A stretch of DNA of 64,000 bases from an uncultured Lachnospiraceae bacterium (GTDB lineage Bacteria; Bacillota; Clostridia; Lachnospirales; Lachnospiraceae), in NCBI GenBank assembly GCA_910587635.1, contig CAJUNB010000033.1, positions 1 to 64,000 on the forward strand, given 5' to 3'. Below the pieces are notes generated by a model. That model did no database searches. It was not told the origin of the DNA and saw only the letters and a program-made list of their open reading frames with translations. Of the stretch, positions 52,093 through 61,523 are shown piece after piece; position 1 is the stretch's first letter, and each line of letters begins with the position of its first letter. A program made the position numbers and the translations under genes.

Positions 52093-53592
52093 ATGAAAGC
52101 AGCAAAGAATTATAAGTTTTGGTTTTGTACAGGTTCTCAGGATCTGTACGGAGACGAATGTTTGAGACATGTGGCAGAGCATTCTGCAAAAATAGTAGAA
52201 GGGCTGAATGCCAGTGGAAAACTGCCCTATGAAGTGGTGTTGCGGCCGACTCTGATCGATCAGGCTTCTATCAGAAAGACTTTTAATGAGGCTAACAATG
52301 ATGGGGAGTGCGCCGGCGTAATTACATGGATGCATACATTCTCACCTGCAAAGATGTGGATCATCGGCCTTCAGGAATATAAAAAGCCGCTTTGCCATCT
52401 GCATACGCAGTTTAATGAAGAAATTCCCTACGATACAATGGACATGGACTTCATGAACGAAAACCAGTCCGCTCATGGGGACAGAGAATATGGTCATATC
52501 GTAAGCCGTATGGGAATCGAGAGAAAGATCATCGTAGGACATTGGGCAGACGGAAAGGTACAGGAGAAGCTGGGGAGCTGGATGCGAACAGCTATCGGTG
52601 TAATGGAATCTTCCCATATCCGCGTATGCCGTTTCGGGGACAATATGAACAATGTAGCCGTTACTGAAGGAGACAAGGTAGAGGCACAGATTAAATTCGG
52701 CTGGGAAATCGATCATTATAATGTAAATGAGCTGGTAGGATATGTGGACGCTGTATCTGAAGGAGATGTAAATGCCCTTACAGATGAATATTACAGTAAA
52801 TATGAAGTGGCACTGGAAGGCAGGGATGAGACTGAATTCAGAAAGCATGTAGCGGTACAGGCGCAGATCGAGATTGGTATGGAGAAGTTCCTGACAGAAG
52901 GGAATTATCAGGCGTTTGTTACACACTTTGGTATGCTGGGCGGATTGAAACAGCTTCCGGGGCTGGCAGTACAGCGTCTGATGGAAAAAGGATATGGTTT
53001 TGGCGGAGAAGGCGACTGGAAGACGGCTGCTATGGACCGACTGATCAAGATTATGACGGCGGGTGTTCCAAACGCAAAGGGAAGCTCTTTTATGGAGGAC
53101 TATACATACAATTTCGTACCGGGTAAAGAAGGTATTATTCAGGCACATATGCTGGAAGTATGTCCGCTCATTGCAGAAGGACCGATCACTATGAAGTGCC
53201 AGCCTCTTTCTATGGGAAACAGAGAAGACCCTGCCCGTATCGTATTTCAGGCAAAGGAAGGCAGCGGCATCGCCACTTCCCTGATAGATCTGGGACACAG
53301 ATTCCGTCTGATTATCAATGCTGTTGACTGCAAAAAGGTAGAAAAACCTCTTCCGAAACTGCCTGTAGGTATTAACTACTGGACACCGCAGCCGGATCTG
53401 TATACAGGAGCGGAAGCATGGATTCTGGCAGGTGGCGCACATCACACAGCATTTACCTATGATCTAAGCGTAGAGCAGATGGTAGACTGGGCGGCAGCCA
53501 TGAACATCGAGAGTGTTGTTATCGATAAAAATACAACGATAAGAGATTTAAAAAACGAACTGAGATGGAATGAGATTGCTTTCAGAATTTAG
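52093..53592 (+). CDS. araA: L-arabinose isomerase
   Basis: A 499-residue cytoplasmic Mn-dependent isomerase turning L-arabinose into L-ribulose. YKFWFCTGSQDLYG begins the typical N terminus. Further marks are TWMHTFSPAKMWI, LCHLHTQFNEEIPYDTMDMDFMNENQSAHGDREYG, and the C-terminal GGAHHTAFTYDL. Full family length. AAGGAGG precedes the ATG. The gene overlaps nothing; araB begins 25 bases later. Confidence 0.96.
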   Translation: MKAAKNYKFWFCTGSQDLYGDECLRHVAEHSAKIVEGLNASGKLPYEVVLRPTLIDQASIRKTFNEANNDGECAGVITWMHTFSPAKMWIIGLQEYKKPLCHLHTQFNEEIPYDTMDMDFMNENQSAHGDREYGHIVSRMGIERKIIVGHWADGKVQEKLGSWMRTAIGVMESSHIRVCRFGDNMNNVAVTEGDKVEAQIKFGWEIDHYNVNELVGYVDAVSEGDVNALTDEYYSKYEVALEGRDETEFRKHVAVQAQIEIGMEKFLTEGNYQAFVTHFGMLGGLKQLPGLAVQRLMEKGYGFGGEGDWKTAAMDRLIKIMTAGVPNAKGSSFMEDYTYNFVPGKEGIIQAHMLEVCPLIAEGPITMKCQPLSMGNREDPARIVFQAKEGSGIATSLIDLGHRFRLIINAVDCKKVEKPLPKLPVGINYWTPQPDLYTGAEAWILAGGAHHTAFTYDLSVEQMVDWAAAMNIESVVIDKNTTIRDLKNELRWNEIAFRI

Positions 53593-53617
53593 AAGAAGAG
53601 GGTTGGGAGGTAATGAC

Positions 53618-55225
53618 ATGAGTATGGATAAGAAAGAAATAAAAGGCTTTATCGAAAGTGGAAAGGCTGTGCTGGGTATTGAATTTGGCTCTACCCGTAT
53701 CAAAGCGGTGCTGGTAGGAGAAGATAACGCCCCTATCGCATCGGGAAGCCATGACTGGGAAAACGATTATGTGGATGGTATCTGGACATACAGCCTGGAT
53801 AAGATTCATGTGGGGCTGCAGGATTGTTACAGAAGCCTTGTGGAAGATGTAAAAGCCCAGTATGGTGTAGGAATCAAACGTCTGGGAGCCATGGGCTTCA
53901 GCGCCATGATGCATGGCTATATGGCGTTTGACAAAAACGATACGCTTCTGGTGCCGTTCCGTACCTGGAGAAATACGATCACAGAACAGGCTTCTAACGA
54001 ACTGACAGAGCTTTTCTCTTATCATATTCCCCAGAGATGGAGCATTGCCCATCTCTATCAGGCAATTTTGAATAAGGAAACGCATGTAAAAGACGTGACA
54101 TTCTTTACGACACTGGCAGGTTATATCCACTGGCAGCTCACGGGACAGAAGGTGCTTGGTGTGGGAGAGGCTTCCGGTATGTTCCCGATCGATATTGAAA
54201 CAGGAGATTTCAATGAAAGAATGATCGGGCAGTTCGATGAAAAGACTGCTTCCTGTGGATTTGACTGGAAACTGAGAGACATTATGCCCAAGGTACTGAC
54301 AGCGGGAGACGACGCAGGAAAGCTGACAGAGGCGGGGGCAAAGTTTATCGATCCTTCGGGAGAGCTGGAAGCAGGCATTCCGTTCTGTCCGCCGGAGGGG
54401 GATGCGGGCACGGGAATGGCGGCTACAAACAGCGTAGCGGTCCGTACCGGTAACGTATCCGCCGGAACCAGTGTGTTCGGTATGATCGTTCTGGAAAAAG
54501 AATTGAAAAAGGTACATGAGGAAATCGATCTTGTGACTACACCGGACGGACATCTGGTGGCTATGGCTCACTGCAACAACTGCACCTCCGATCTGAATGC
54601 ATGGGTGAACGTTTTCAAGGAATTTGCAGAGAGCTTCGGTATGGAAGTGGATATGAACAAACTCTTCGGCACGCTGTACAATAAGGCTCTGGAAGGAGAT
54701 AAGGACTGTGGCGGCCTGTTGGCATACAACTATTTCTCCGGCGAGCATATCGTGGGGATGGAAGAGGGAAGACCTCTTTTTGTCAGAACTGCCAATGCAA
54801 AATTCAATCTTGCCAACTTTATGAGAGTAAATCTGTTCGCTTCTCTTGGCGTGCTCAAAACTGGCCTGGATATCCTGTTCAAGGAAGAGGGCGTTCAGGT
54901 AGATGAAATACTGGGACATGGCGGTCTGTTCAAGACAAAGGGAGTCGGACAGAAGATACTGGCAGCTGCTATTAATACGCCTGTTTCTGTTATGGAGACA
55001 GCAGGAGAAGGCGGCGCATGGGGTATTGCACTTCTTGCTTCTTACATGATTCACAGAGAGGACGGAGAGACACTGGATACTTTCCTGAACAGAGCTGTAT
55101 TTGCAGGAGAAAAGGGAAGCCGTATGGAACCGGATGCCGCAGATGTGGCAGGATTTGATGCCTTTATCGAAAGATATTCCAAAGGACTGCCCATTGAGAG
55201 AGCAGCAATTGATTTCCTGAAATAA
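53618..55225 (+). CDS. araB: FGGY carbohydrate kinase, probable L-ribulokinase
   Basis: 535 residues, actin-like sugar kinase. The first phosphate motif is VLGIEFGSTRIKAVLV, then FSAMMHGYMAFD, TWRNTITEQA and the second-domain GNVSAGTSVFGMIV; the end motif is GHGGLFKTKGVGQKILAAAI. It is not the classic AraB type but an FGGY relative placed between araA and araD in many clostridia, hence the role L-ribulose to L-ribulose-5-P. ATG 53618 behind GGGAGG; an earlier frame would overlap araA. Confidence 0.85.
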   Translation: MSMDKKEIKGFIESGKAVLGIEFGSTRIKAVLVGEDNAPIASGSHDWENDYVDGIWTYSLDKIHVGLQDCYRSLVEDVKAQYGVGIKRLGAMGFSAMMHGYMAFDKNDTLLVPFRTWRNTITEQASNELTELFSYHIPQRWSIAHLYQAILNKETHVKDVTFFTTLAGYIHWQLTGQKVLGVGEASGMFPIDIETGDFNERMIGQFDEKTASCGFDWKLRDIMPKVLTAGDDAGKLTEAGAKFIDPSGELEAGIPFCPPEGDAGTGMAATNSVAVRTGNVSAGTSVFGMIVLEKELKKVHEEIDLVTTPDGHLVAMAHCNNCTSDLNAWVNVFKEFAESFGMEVDMNKLFGTLYNKALEGDKDCGGLLAYNYFSGEHIVGMEEGRPLFVRTANAKFNLANFMRVNLFASLGVLKTGLDILFKEEGVQVDEILGHGGLFKTKGVGQKILAAAINTPVSVMETAGEGGAWGIALLASYMIHREDGETLDTFLNRAVFAGEKGSRMEPDAADVAGFDAFIERYSKGLPIERAAIDFLK

Positions 55226-55318
55226 ACGACAGCCAAACTAAACAGAAATATTGCGTCTTTTCGGCCTGCGGAAGAGAAACCGGCGGGTCGGAAAGAGAAA
55301 AGAAGGGAGGATTTTGCA

Positions 55319-56017
55319 GTGCTGGAAGAACTGAAAAAAGAAGTATATGAAGCGAATATGATGCTTCCGAAACATGGCCTGGTAACTTTTACATGGGGAA
55401 ATGTGAGCGGTATCGACAGGGAAAAAGGTCTGTTTGTCATCAAACCAAGTGGTGTGGACTATGACAAGCTGTCACCGGAGGATATGGTGGTAATGGACTT
55501 GGATGGCAATAAGGTGGAAGGCAGGTACAAACCTTCTTCCGACACACCTACTCATGTGGAAATCTACAGAGGATTTCCGGAAGTGGGCGGTGTGGTTCAT
55601 ACCCATTCTTCCTGGGCGACAAGCTGGGCACAGGCGGGAAGAGGGATTCCGTGCTATGGCACTACCCATGCGGACTATATGTATGGAGAAATTCCCTGTG
55701 TCAGAACGCTGACCCAGGAAGAGATTGACGCGGGATATGAAAAAAATACGGGTGTGCTGATTGTAGACTATTTCAAGGCAAATAATATCGACGTAGTGGC
55801 TATGCCTGCAGTGCTCTGCAAAAATCATGGCCCGTTTGCATGGGGCAAGGATGCCCATGAGGCGGTTCACAATGCAGTCGTACTGGATGAAGTGGCAAAG
55901 ATGGCGGCCCGCTGTGAACTGATTAATCCGAAAAACAAGCCTGCGCCCCAGGAATTACAGGATAAGCATTATTTCAGGAAACATGGGGCAAATGCTTATT
56001 ATGGACAGAATACCTGA
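55319..56017 (+). CDS. araD: L-ribulose-5-phosphate 4-epimerase
   Basis: A 232-residue class II aldolase-fold enzyme making D-xylulose-5-P. LVTFTWGNVSGID and the zinc ligands in GVVHTHSSWATSWAQ and LCKNHGPFAWGKDAHEAVHNAV are all present, as is GTTHADYMYGEIPC. GTG start behind AAGGGAGG. It is the last of the araA-araB-araD run and is followed by a terminator. Confidence 0.95.
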   Translation: MLEELKKEVYEANMMLPKHGLVTFTWGNVSGIDREKGLFVIKPSGVDYDKLSPEDMVVMDLDGNKVEGRYKPSSDTPTHVEIYRGFPEVGGVVHTHSSWATSWAQAGRGIPCYGTTHADYMYGEIPCVRTLTQEEIDAGYEKNTGVLIVDYFKANNIDVVAMPAVLCKNHGPFAWGKDAHEAVHNAVVLDEVAKMAARCELINPKNKPAPQELQDKHYFRKHGANAYYGQNT

Positions 56018-56024
56018 CAGGTAT

Positions 56025-56063
56025 ACAGCCTGCGGAGTGGTGACGCTTCGCAGGCTGTTTTTT
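56025..56063 (+). terminator. Terminator after araD
   Basis: ACAGCCTGCG pairs with CGCAGGCTGT around a 14-nt loop and runs into six Ts. These Ts are also the left end of the 39-nt palindrome that follows. Confidence 0.88.
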
Positions 56064-56095
56064 ATCGTATAGGAAATTCCTATACGATAAAAAAC
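56057..56095. repeat. 39-nt near-perfect palindrome
   Basis: Two perfect 19-nt arms (GTTTTTTATCGTATAGGAA and its complement) meet around one A. It can act as a terminator in either direction or extrude as a cruciform. It overlaps the T-run of the araD terminator. Confidence 0.85.
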
Positions 56096-56215
56096 ATAGA
56101 TCGCACTGCGGCGGATTAGAAATATATCGCTGAAGCCCTAAAGGACTAGCTTTTCGTCGCGACCCGCCACAGGCGGCGAATCCTGCGATGCAGGATACTT
56201 TTTTTAGATAGGAAT
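56096..56215. repeat. GC-rich hairpin-rich intergenic element
   Basis: Contains CCGCCACAGGCGG-type and ATCCTGC-GAT-GCAGGAT hairpins followed by a T7 run, with TATCGCTGAAGC recurring (as TATCGCTGAAGC) at 48065. It is unlike the coding regions around it and looks like a dispersed intergenic repeat. The final hairpin plus T-run would work as a second terminator. Confidence 0.45.
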
Positions 56216-56308
56216 TTCCGATTCTTTCACAGAAGAAGCTGGACGCAGGAAACGTAATATGATAAATTGTTAATAGGAAAAATTATATAATAAATGGAGG
56301 ACAAGGCT

Positions 56309-57148
56309 ATGAACAAACTGGAATTAGCAAAAACAGCTAATGAAGTGCGTAAAGGTATTGTAACGGCAGTACATAGTGCGAAAGCGGGACATCCGGGCGG
56401 ATCTCTTTCTGCAGCTGACATGTTTACATATCTTTATTTCGAAGAGATGAATATTGATCCGAAGAATCCAAAGATGGAAAACAGAGACCGGTTCGTATTA
56501 TCAAAAGGACATACGGCGCCTGGCCTGTATTCGGCCCTTGCACATAGAGGATATTTTCCGGTAGAAGATTTAAAGACACTGCGTAAGCTGGGCTCTTATC
56601 TTCAGGGACATCCTTGTATGCAGGATACGCCGGGACTGGATATGTCCAGCGGTTCTCTGGGACAGGGACTTTCTGCTGCGGTAGGTATGGCGCTCAACGC
56701 GAAACTGGACAATGCTGACTACCGTGTATACTGCCTTTGCGGAGACGGAGAAATTCAGGAAGGACAGATCTGGGAAGCAGCTATGTTTGCCGGACACAAA
56801 AAGCTGGATAATCTTGTAGTGATTGTTGATAACAATGGACTTCAGATTGATGGTAAAGTAGAGGATGTATGTTCTCCTTACCCTATTGACAAGAAGTTTG
56901 AAGCATTTAACTTCCATACGATCAACATCAATGGCAATGATCTGGATGAGATCGACAAGGCAATGAAAGAGGCAAGGGCTACCAAGGGACAGCCTACTGC
57001 CATTGTTATGAAGACAGTAAAGGGTAAAGGTGTATCTTTTATGGAGGATAAAGCCGGCTGGCATGGAAAAGCGCCCAATGATGAGGAATATGCAACTGCT
57101 ATGGCAGAGCTTGAAAAAATCGGAGAAGAACTGGGAGGTGCAAACTAA
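56309..57148 (+). CDS. Transketolase, N-terminal subunit
   Basis: A 279-residue thiamine-diphosphate-binding half of a split transketolase: VHSAKAGHPGGSLSAADMFTYL, LSKGHTAPGLYSALAHRG, and the ThDP motif CGDGEIQEGQIWEAAMFAGHKKLDNLVVIVDNNGLQ. ATG 56309 behind GGAGG; TATAAT at 56286-56291 may be its -10. The last base of its stop codon is the first of the next ATG. Confidence 0.93.
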   Translation: MNKLELAKTANEVRKGIVTAVHSAKAGHPGGSLSAADMFTYLYFEEMNIDPKNPKMENRDRFVLSKGHTAPGLYSALAHRGYFPVEDLKTLRKLGSYLQGHPCMQDTPGLDMSSGSLGQGLSAAVGMALNAKLDNADYRVYCLCGDGEIQEGQIWEAAMFAGHKKLDNLVVIVDNNGLQIDGKVEDVCSPYPIDKKFEAFNFHTININGNDLDEIDKAMKEARATKGQPTAIVMKTVKGKGVSFMEDKAGWHGKAPNDEEYATAMAELEKIGEELGGAN

Positions 57149-58092
57149 TGGCTGATGTAAAGAAAATTGCAACAAGAGAAAGCTACGGCAATGCACTTGC
57201 CGAATGTGGAGCAAAGTATCCGAAATTGGTTGTATTGGATGCCGATCTTGCAGGCGCTACCAAGACAAGTGTATTCCAGAAAGCATTTCCGGACAGACAT
57301 ATCGACTGCGGTATTGCAGAATGTAATATGACGGGGATCGCAGCAGGACTTGCAACTTGCGGTAAAGTACCTTTTATCAGTTCTTTTGCAATGTTCGCAG
57401 CAGGACGTAATTTCGAACAGGTGAGAAATTCCATTGGCTATCCTCATCTGAATGTAAAGATCGGTGCTACTCATGCAGGTATTACAGTAGGAGAAGACGG
57501 CGCCACTCATCAGTGCAATGAAGATATTGCATTAATGCGGACAATTCCGGGCATGACTGTTATCGTACCTGCGGATGATGTAGAAGCGAAAGCTGCTGTA
57601 GAGGCTGCTATTAATCATGAAGGCCCTGTGTATCTGCGTTTTGGACGTGCAGCAGTACCGGTAATCAATAACAATGACGGATATAAATTTGAAATCGGTA
57701 AGGGCGTTGTGCTGAAGGAAGGCAAGGATGTGACGATTGTAGCTACAGGAACCTGTGTATCTTCCGCATTGGAGGCAGCAGAGAAACTGGCGGCAGACGG
57801 TATTGATGCAGAGATAATCAATATCCATACAATCAAACCGCTGGATGGAGATCTGATCGTTGCTTCCGCAAAAAAGACCGGAAAAGTGGTAACGGTAGAA
57901 GAACATTCCATTATCGGCGGCCTGGGCGGTGCAGTAAGTGAAGTGCTCAGTGAAAAACAGCCTACAAAAGTGTGCAGAATCGGTATGAACGATGTGTATG
58001 GGGAATCCGGCACAGCTTCCGGCCTGCTTGAAAAGTATGGCCTGGATGGAAACGGTGTTTATGCGAAAGTAAAAGCATTTGTACAGGAGTAA
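57148..58092 (+). CDS. Transketolase, C-terminal subunit
   Basis: A 314-residue pyrimidine-binding and C-terminal half: VVLDADLAGATKT, GIAECNMTGIAAGLATCGKVPFISSFAMFAAGRNFEQVRNS and GEDGATHQCNEDIALMRTIPGM. With the preceding subunit it interconverts xylulose-5-P, ribose-5-P and erythrose-4-P. Start and stop overlap (TAATG) keeps the two in step. Confidence 0.93.
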   Translation: MADVKKIATRESYGNALAECGAKYPKLVVLDADLAGATKTSVFQKAFPDRHIDCGIAECNMTGIAAGLATCGKVPFISSFAMFAAGRNFEQVRNSIGYPHLNVKIGATHAGITVGEDGATHQCNEDIALMRTIPGMTVIVPADDVEAKAAVEAAINHEGPVYLRFGRAAVPVINNNDGYKFEIGKGVVLKEGKDVTIVATGTCVSSALEAAEKLAADGIDAEIINIHTIKPLDGDLIVASAKKTGKVVTVEEHSIIGGLGGAVSEVLSEKQPTKVCRIGMNDVYGESGTASGLLEKYGLDGNGVYAKVKAFVQE

Positions 58093-58103
58093 ACAAAAAT
58101 TAT

Positions 58104-58757
58104 ATGAAGACAATTATTTCACCATCGATTTTGGCTGCAGATTTTAATGTCCTTGGACAACAGATTCAGGCAGTAGAAAAATCCGGCGCAACCTATCTTC
58201 ATATCGACGTTATGGACGGGATGTTTGTCCCGTCCATCTCCTTTGGTATGCCGGTAATTGCATCAATACGTAAAAACTCAAAGCTCGTCTTTGATGTCCA
58301 TCTGATGATTGAAGAGCCGCTCCGCTATATTGAGGAATTTGCAAAATGTGGTGCGGATATTATTACATTTCATCTGGAGGCGGCAAAAGAGCGTACAGAA
58401 GAAACGATAGATAAGATACACGACTTTGGCTGTAAAGCGGGTCTTTCTATCAAGCCTGGGACACCTGTGTCAGAAATAGAACCCTATCTGAAAAAAGTGG
58501 AGATGATATTGATAATGACAGTAGAACCGGGATTTGGAGGTCAGAAATATATTTCCGCGTGTACAGAAAAGATTCAGGAAACAAGGGCACTGGCGGAGAA
58601 GTACGGACTTGCTATGGATATTCAGGTAGACGGCGGCATCAATGAGGAGACAGCATCCATTGTAAAAGCGGCAGGTGCCAATGTACTTGTGGCAGGCAGT
58701 TCTGTCTTTAAAGGAGATATCAGGGATAATGTGCGTCTGTTGGCAGGAGAAGAATAA
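58104..58757 (+). CDS. rpe: Ribulose-phosphate 3-epimerase
   Basis: A 217-residue TIM barrel: ISPSILAADF, HIDVMDGMFVPSISFG, FDVHLMIEEP, MTVEPGFGGQKYI and QVDGGINEETA. It interconverts D-ribulose-5-P and D-xylulose-5-P. It is the third gene of the transketolase operon, completing the link from pentose to the pentose phosphate pathway. Confidence 0.95.
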   Translation: MKTIISPSILAADFNVLGQQIQAVEKSGATYLHIDVMDGMFVPSISFGMPVIASIRKNSKLVFDVHLMIEEPLRYIEEFAKCGADIITFHLEAAKERTEETIDKIHDFGCKAGLSIKPGTPVSEIEPYLKKVEMILIMTVEPGFGGQKYISACTEKIQETRALAEKYGLAMDIQVDGGINEETASIVKAAGANVLVAGSSVFKGDIRDNVRLLAGEE

Positions 58758-58793
58758 AACAGGAAGTTTGGAGAAACTCAAAGTATTCTCAAA

Positions 58794-58822
58794 TTGACAA
58801 ACGGACGGAAGTATGTTAGTGT
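58794..58822 (+). promoter_or_regulatory. Promoter of metG
   Basis: TTGACA (58794-58799), 17 bp, TAGTGT (58817-58822) preceded by TG at the extended -10 position. The start site would fall about 25 bases before T-box Stem I. Confidence 0.65.
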
Positions 58823-58844
58823 TAAATGCAATCAAAATAAAAAA

Positions 58845-59202
58845 GGCATTGATGAAGAGAGTATCTGTTCTTACATTTTACAGAGAAGGTTTCGATGGGA
58901 TTTTATTTTAAGGAATGGGAATCCCTGTTGCTGAGAGAAATCAAACTGTGGAACAGAGAAAATGGCTTCTGAGCAGCGCACCGAGCGTGCGGTATCATAA
59001 GATGTGACAGAGATAATATAAGTGACACAGATGTCGCAAATATTCTGTCAGATGAGATCTCATGTAAGGCTGCGACAGGTTCCGCCTGTTACAGCGGATA
59101 GGTATGGAAGTACCTGCAGAGGTCTGTCCTGTGAGGGACAGATGAAGAGAAGTGGTAACACGTTTGATACGTCTTCTTATTCGAAAGGATAAGAGGGCGT
59201 TT
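58845..59202 (+). promoter_or_regulatory. T-box leader (methionine specifier) of metG
   Basis: Stem I: GAAG (58854-58857) pairs with CTTC (58966-58969), and TCTGTTC (58864-58870) with GAACAGA (58951-58957). The internal loop carries AGTA on the 5' side and GAAAATGG on the 3' side, in which ATG (58962-58964) occupies the specifier position. Near the end, AGTGGTAACACG (59151-59162) is a T-box sequence, whose TGGT can pair with tRNA ACCA. A 12-bp terminator (59169-59180 with 59189-59200) and T-rich run follow. Uncharged tRNA-Met would permit read-through. Confidence 0.88.
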
Positions 59203-59277
59203 ATTTATTTCACAGGAAATTATTTTGCAATTAAATTGGAGATAAGAAAAATAGTAATCTAAGAAAGGAAACAAACT

Positions 59278-61293
59278 ATGAGGAAAGGAAAATACTATAT
59301 TACTACAGCGATAGCCTATACGTCGGGGAAACCCCACATTGGAAACAGTTATGAGATCGTATTGGCAGACAGCATTGCCAGATACAAGCGAAAAGAAGGC
59401 TATGATGTGTTTTTCCAGACAGGGACAGATGAACACGGACAAAAAATAGAGCTGAAGGCAGAGGAGGCTGGAATTACACCGAAAGAATTTGTAGATGATG
59501 TAGCCGGAACAATCCGGGGATTGTGGGATTTGATGGATACTTCCTATGATAAATTTATTCGGACGACTGACCCGGACCACGAGAAGCAGGTACAGAAAAT
59601 TTTTAAAAGGCTTTATAATCAAGGTGATATTTATAAAGGTGCTTATGAAGGCTTGTATTGTACCCCCTGTGAATCCTTTTGGACGGAATCTCAGCTTGTG
59701 GATGGAAAGTGCCCGGACTGTGGCAGAGAAGTAAAGCCTGCCAAAGAAGAAGCTTATTTTTTCAAAATGAGTAAGTATGCGGATCGGCTGATTGAGCATA
59801 TCAATACTCACCCGGAATTTATTCAGCCTGTATCCCGACGGAATGAGATGATGAATAACTTCTTACTCCCAGGTCTGCAAGATCTGTGTGTATCCAGAAC
59901 CTCGTTTAAATGGGGGATTCCTGTGGACTTCGATGACAGGCATGTAGTTTATGTCTGGCTGGATGCATTGACAAACTATATTACCGGTATCGGCTATGAC
60001 TGTGACGGAAACAGCACGGAACAGTATAAGAAATACTGGCCGGCAGATCTTCATTTGATCGGAAAGGACATCATCCGGTTCCACACGATCTATTGGCCTA
60101 TTTTCCTGATGGCACTGGGAGAGCCGCTGCCAAAACAGATATTCGGACACCCGTGGCTGCTGCAGGGTGACGGTAAAATGAGTAAATCTAAAGGAAACGT
60201 CATCTATGCGGACGACCTGGCTAATTTCTTTGGAGTGGATGCGGTGCGCTATTTTGTACTCCATGAAATGCCTTTTGAAAATGATGGTGTTATTTCCTGG
60301 GAGCTGCTGGTAGAGAGACTGAATTCCGATCTGGCCAATACTCTTGGCAATCTTGTGAACCGTACTATTTCCATGAGTAATAAATATTTTGACGGCGTTG
60401 TTTCTGACATGGGTGTCATATCAGAAGTGGATGAGGATCTGAAAACAGCAGTATGCTCCGCGGCGGACAGGGTACATGATAAAATGGAGAATCTGCGGGT
60501 GGCAGATGCCATGACAGAGATTTTTAACCTGTTCAGACGTTGCAATAAATACATTGACGAGACACAGCCCTGGGTTCTGGCAAAGGAAGAATCAGACAGA
60601 GAACGTCTTTCAACGGTACTTTATAATCTGGTGGAAGGTATTGTCATTGGCGCTTCTCTTCTGGAACCCTTTATGCCCAAAACGGCTGAGAGAGTTGCGG
60701 AGCAGCTGTGTACTTCCCTGCGGGGTTTTGACAGTCTGAAAGAATTTGGGAAATATCCTTCGGGCAATAAGGTGACGGAAAAACCGGAAATACTGTTTGC
60801 GCGGCTGGATGTAAAGGAAGTAGTGGAGAAAGCGGACGCTATGTTCGCGGAGAGAAAGGCAGCTGCAGAGAGCAAAGTCGACGAGAAAGATGCAGAGACG
60901 AAGCAGGCAGCTGATGAGAACAAAGGAGAGACTGGCCAAGAAGAGGGAATCGATATAGAGGCAAAACCGGAAATTGAATATGGGGACTTTGATAAACTGC
61001 AATTTCAGGTAGGAGAGATCATTGCCTGCGAAGCGGTGAAAAAATCTAAAAAACTGCTCTGCTCTCAGGTCAAGATCGGAAATCAGGTAAAGCAGATTCT
61101 TTCGGGAATTAAACAATACTATTCCCCGGAAGAGATGGTAGGGAAAAGGGTAATGGTACTTGTGAACTTAAAGCCTGCCACTATGGCAGGGATTGTGTCG
61201 GAAGGAATGTTGCTGTGCGCAGAAGATGCTGATGGCAATCTGTCTCTTGTATCTCCCGAAAAGGAAATGCCTTCCGGTGCAGTTATTTGTTGA
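59278..61293 (+). CDS. metG: Methionyl-tRNA synthetase with C-terminal tRNA-binding domain
   Basis: 671 residues. The HIGH-type motif is KPHIGNSY (20-23), zinc cysteines are C128, C131, C145 and C148, and KMSKS in GDGKMSKSKGN lies near residue 300. An anticodon-binding helical domain follows, then a Lys/Glu/Ala-rich linker and an EMAP/Trbp111-like domain (FDKLQFQVGEIIACEAVKKSKKLLCSQVKIG ... GMLLCAED). It charges tRNA-Met. It is under T-box control. Confidence 0.96.
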   Translation: MRKGKYYITTAIAYTSGKPHIGNSYEIVLADSIARYKRKEGYDVFFQTGTDEHGQKIELKAEEAGITPKEFVDDVAGTIRGLWDLMDTSYDKFIRTTDPDHEKQVQKIFKRLYNQGDIYKGAYEGLYCTPCESFWTESQLVDGKCPDCGREVKPAKEEAYFFKMSKYADRLIEHINTHPEFIQPVSRRNEMMNNFLLPGLQDLCVSRTSFKWGIPVDFDDRHVVYVWLDALTNYITGIGYDCDGNSTEQYKKYWPADLHLIGKDIIRFHTIYWPIFLMALGEPLPKQIFGHPWLLQGDGKMSKSKGNVIYADDLANFFGVDAVRYFVLHEMPFENDGVISWELLVERLNSDLANTLGNLVNRTISMSNKYFDGVVSDMGVISEVDEDLKTAVCSAADRVHDKMENLRVADAMTEIFNLFRRCNKYIDETQPWVLAKEESDRERLSTVLYNLVEGIVIGASLLEPFMPKTAERVAEQLCTSLRGFDSLKEFGKYPSGNKVTEKPEILFARLDVKEVVEKADAMFAERKAAAESKVDEKDAETKQAADENKGETGQEEGIDIEAKPEIEYGDFDKLQFQVGEIIACEAVKKSKKLLCSQVKIGNQVKQILSGIKQYYSPEEMVGKRVMVLVNLKPATMAGIVSEGMLLCAEDADGNLSLVSPEKEMPSGAVIC

Positions 61294-61523
61294 CAGATAT
61301 AAGAGGCTATAAAGGAATACAGATTGTGTTACTACGTTATATCTATTTCGTGATTTGAATGTCTGTTAATTGAGGACAATTATGAAAATCATACAAATGA
61401 CATGGTTCAGAGCGTATGCTCCCTCGTCCGCGGAGGGTATACTAATGAGCACGAAGGCAATGTGCTTTGCAGAAACAGGAAATATTACGAAAATGCGGGG
61501 TAAAGAAAAGGAGAGGTAATACT

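Noticed and set aside
52342..53445. 367-codon minus-strand frame opposite araA
   Set aside because: Shadow of araA; no independent start signal or homology features.
53582..55054. Long open frame (490 codons) on the minus strand opposite araB
   Set aside because: It mirrors the coding periodicity of araB, has no SD or recognisable motifs, and yields a cysteine- and histidine-rich protein typical of antisense frames.
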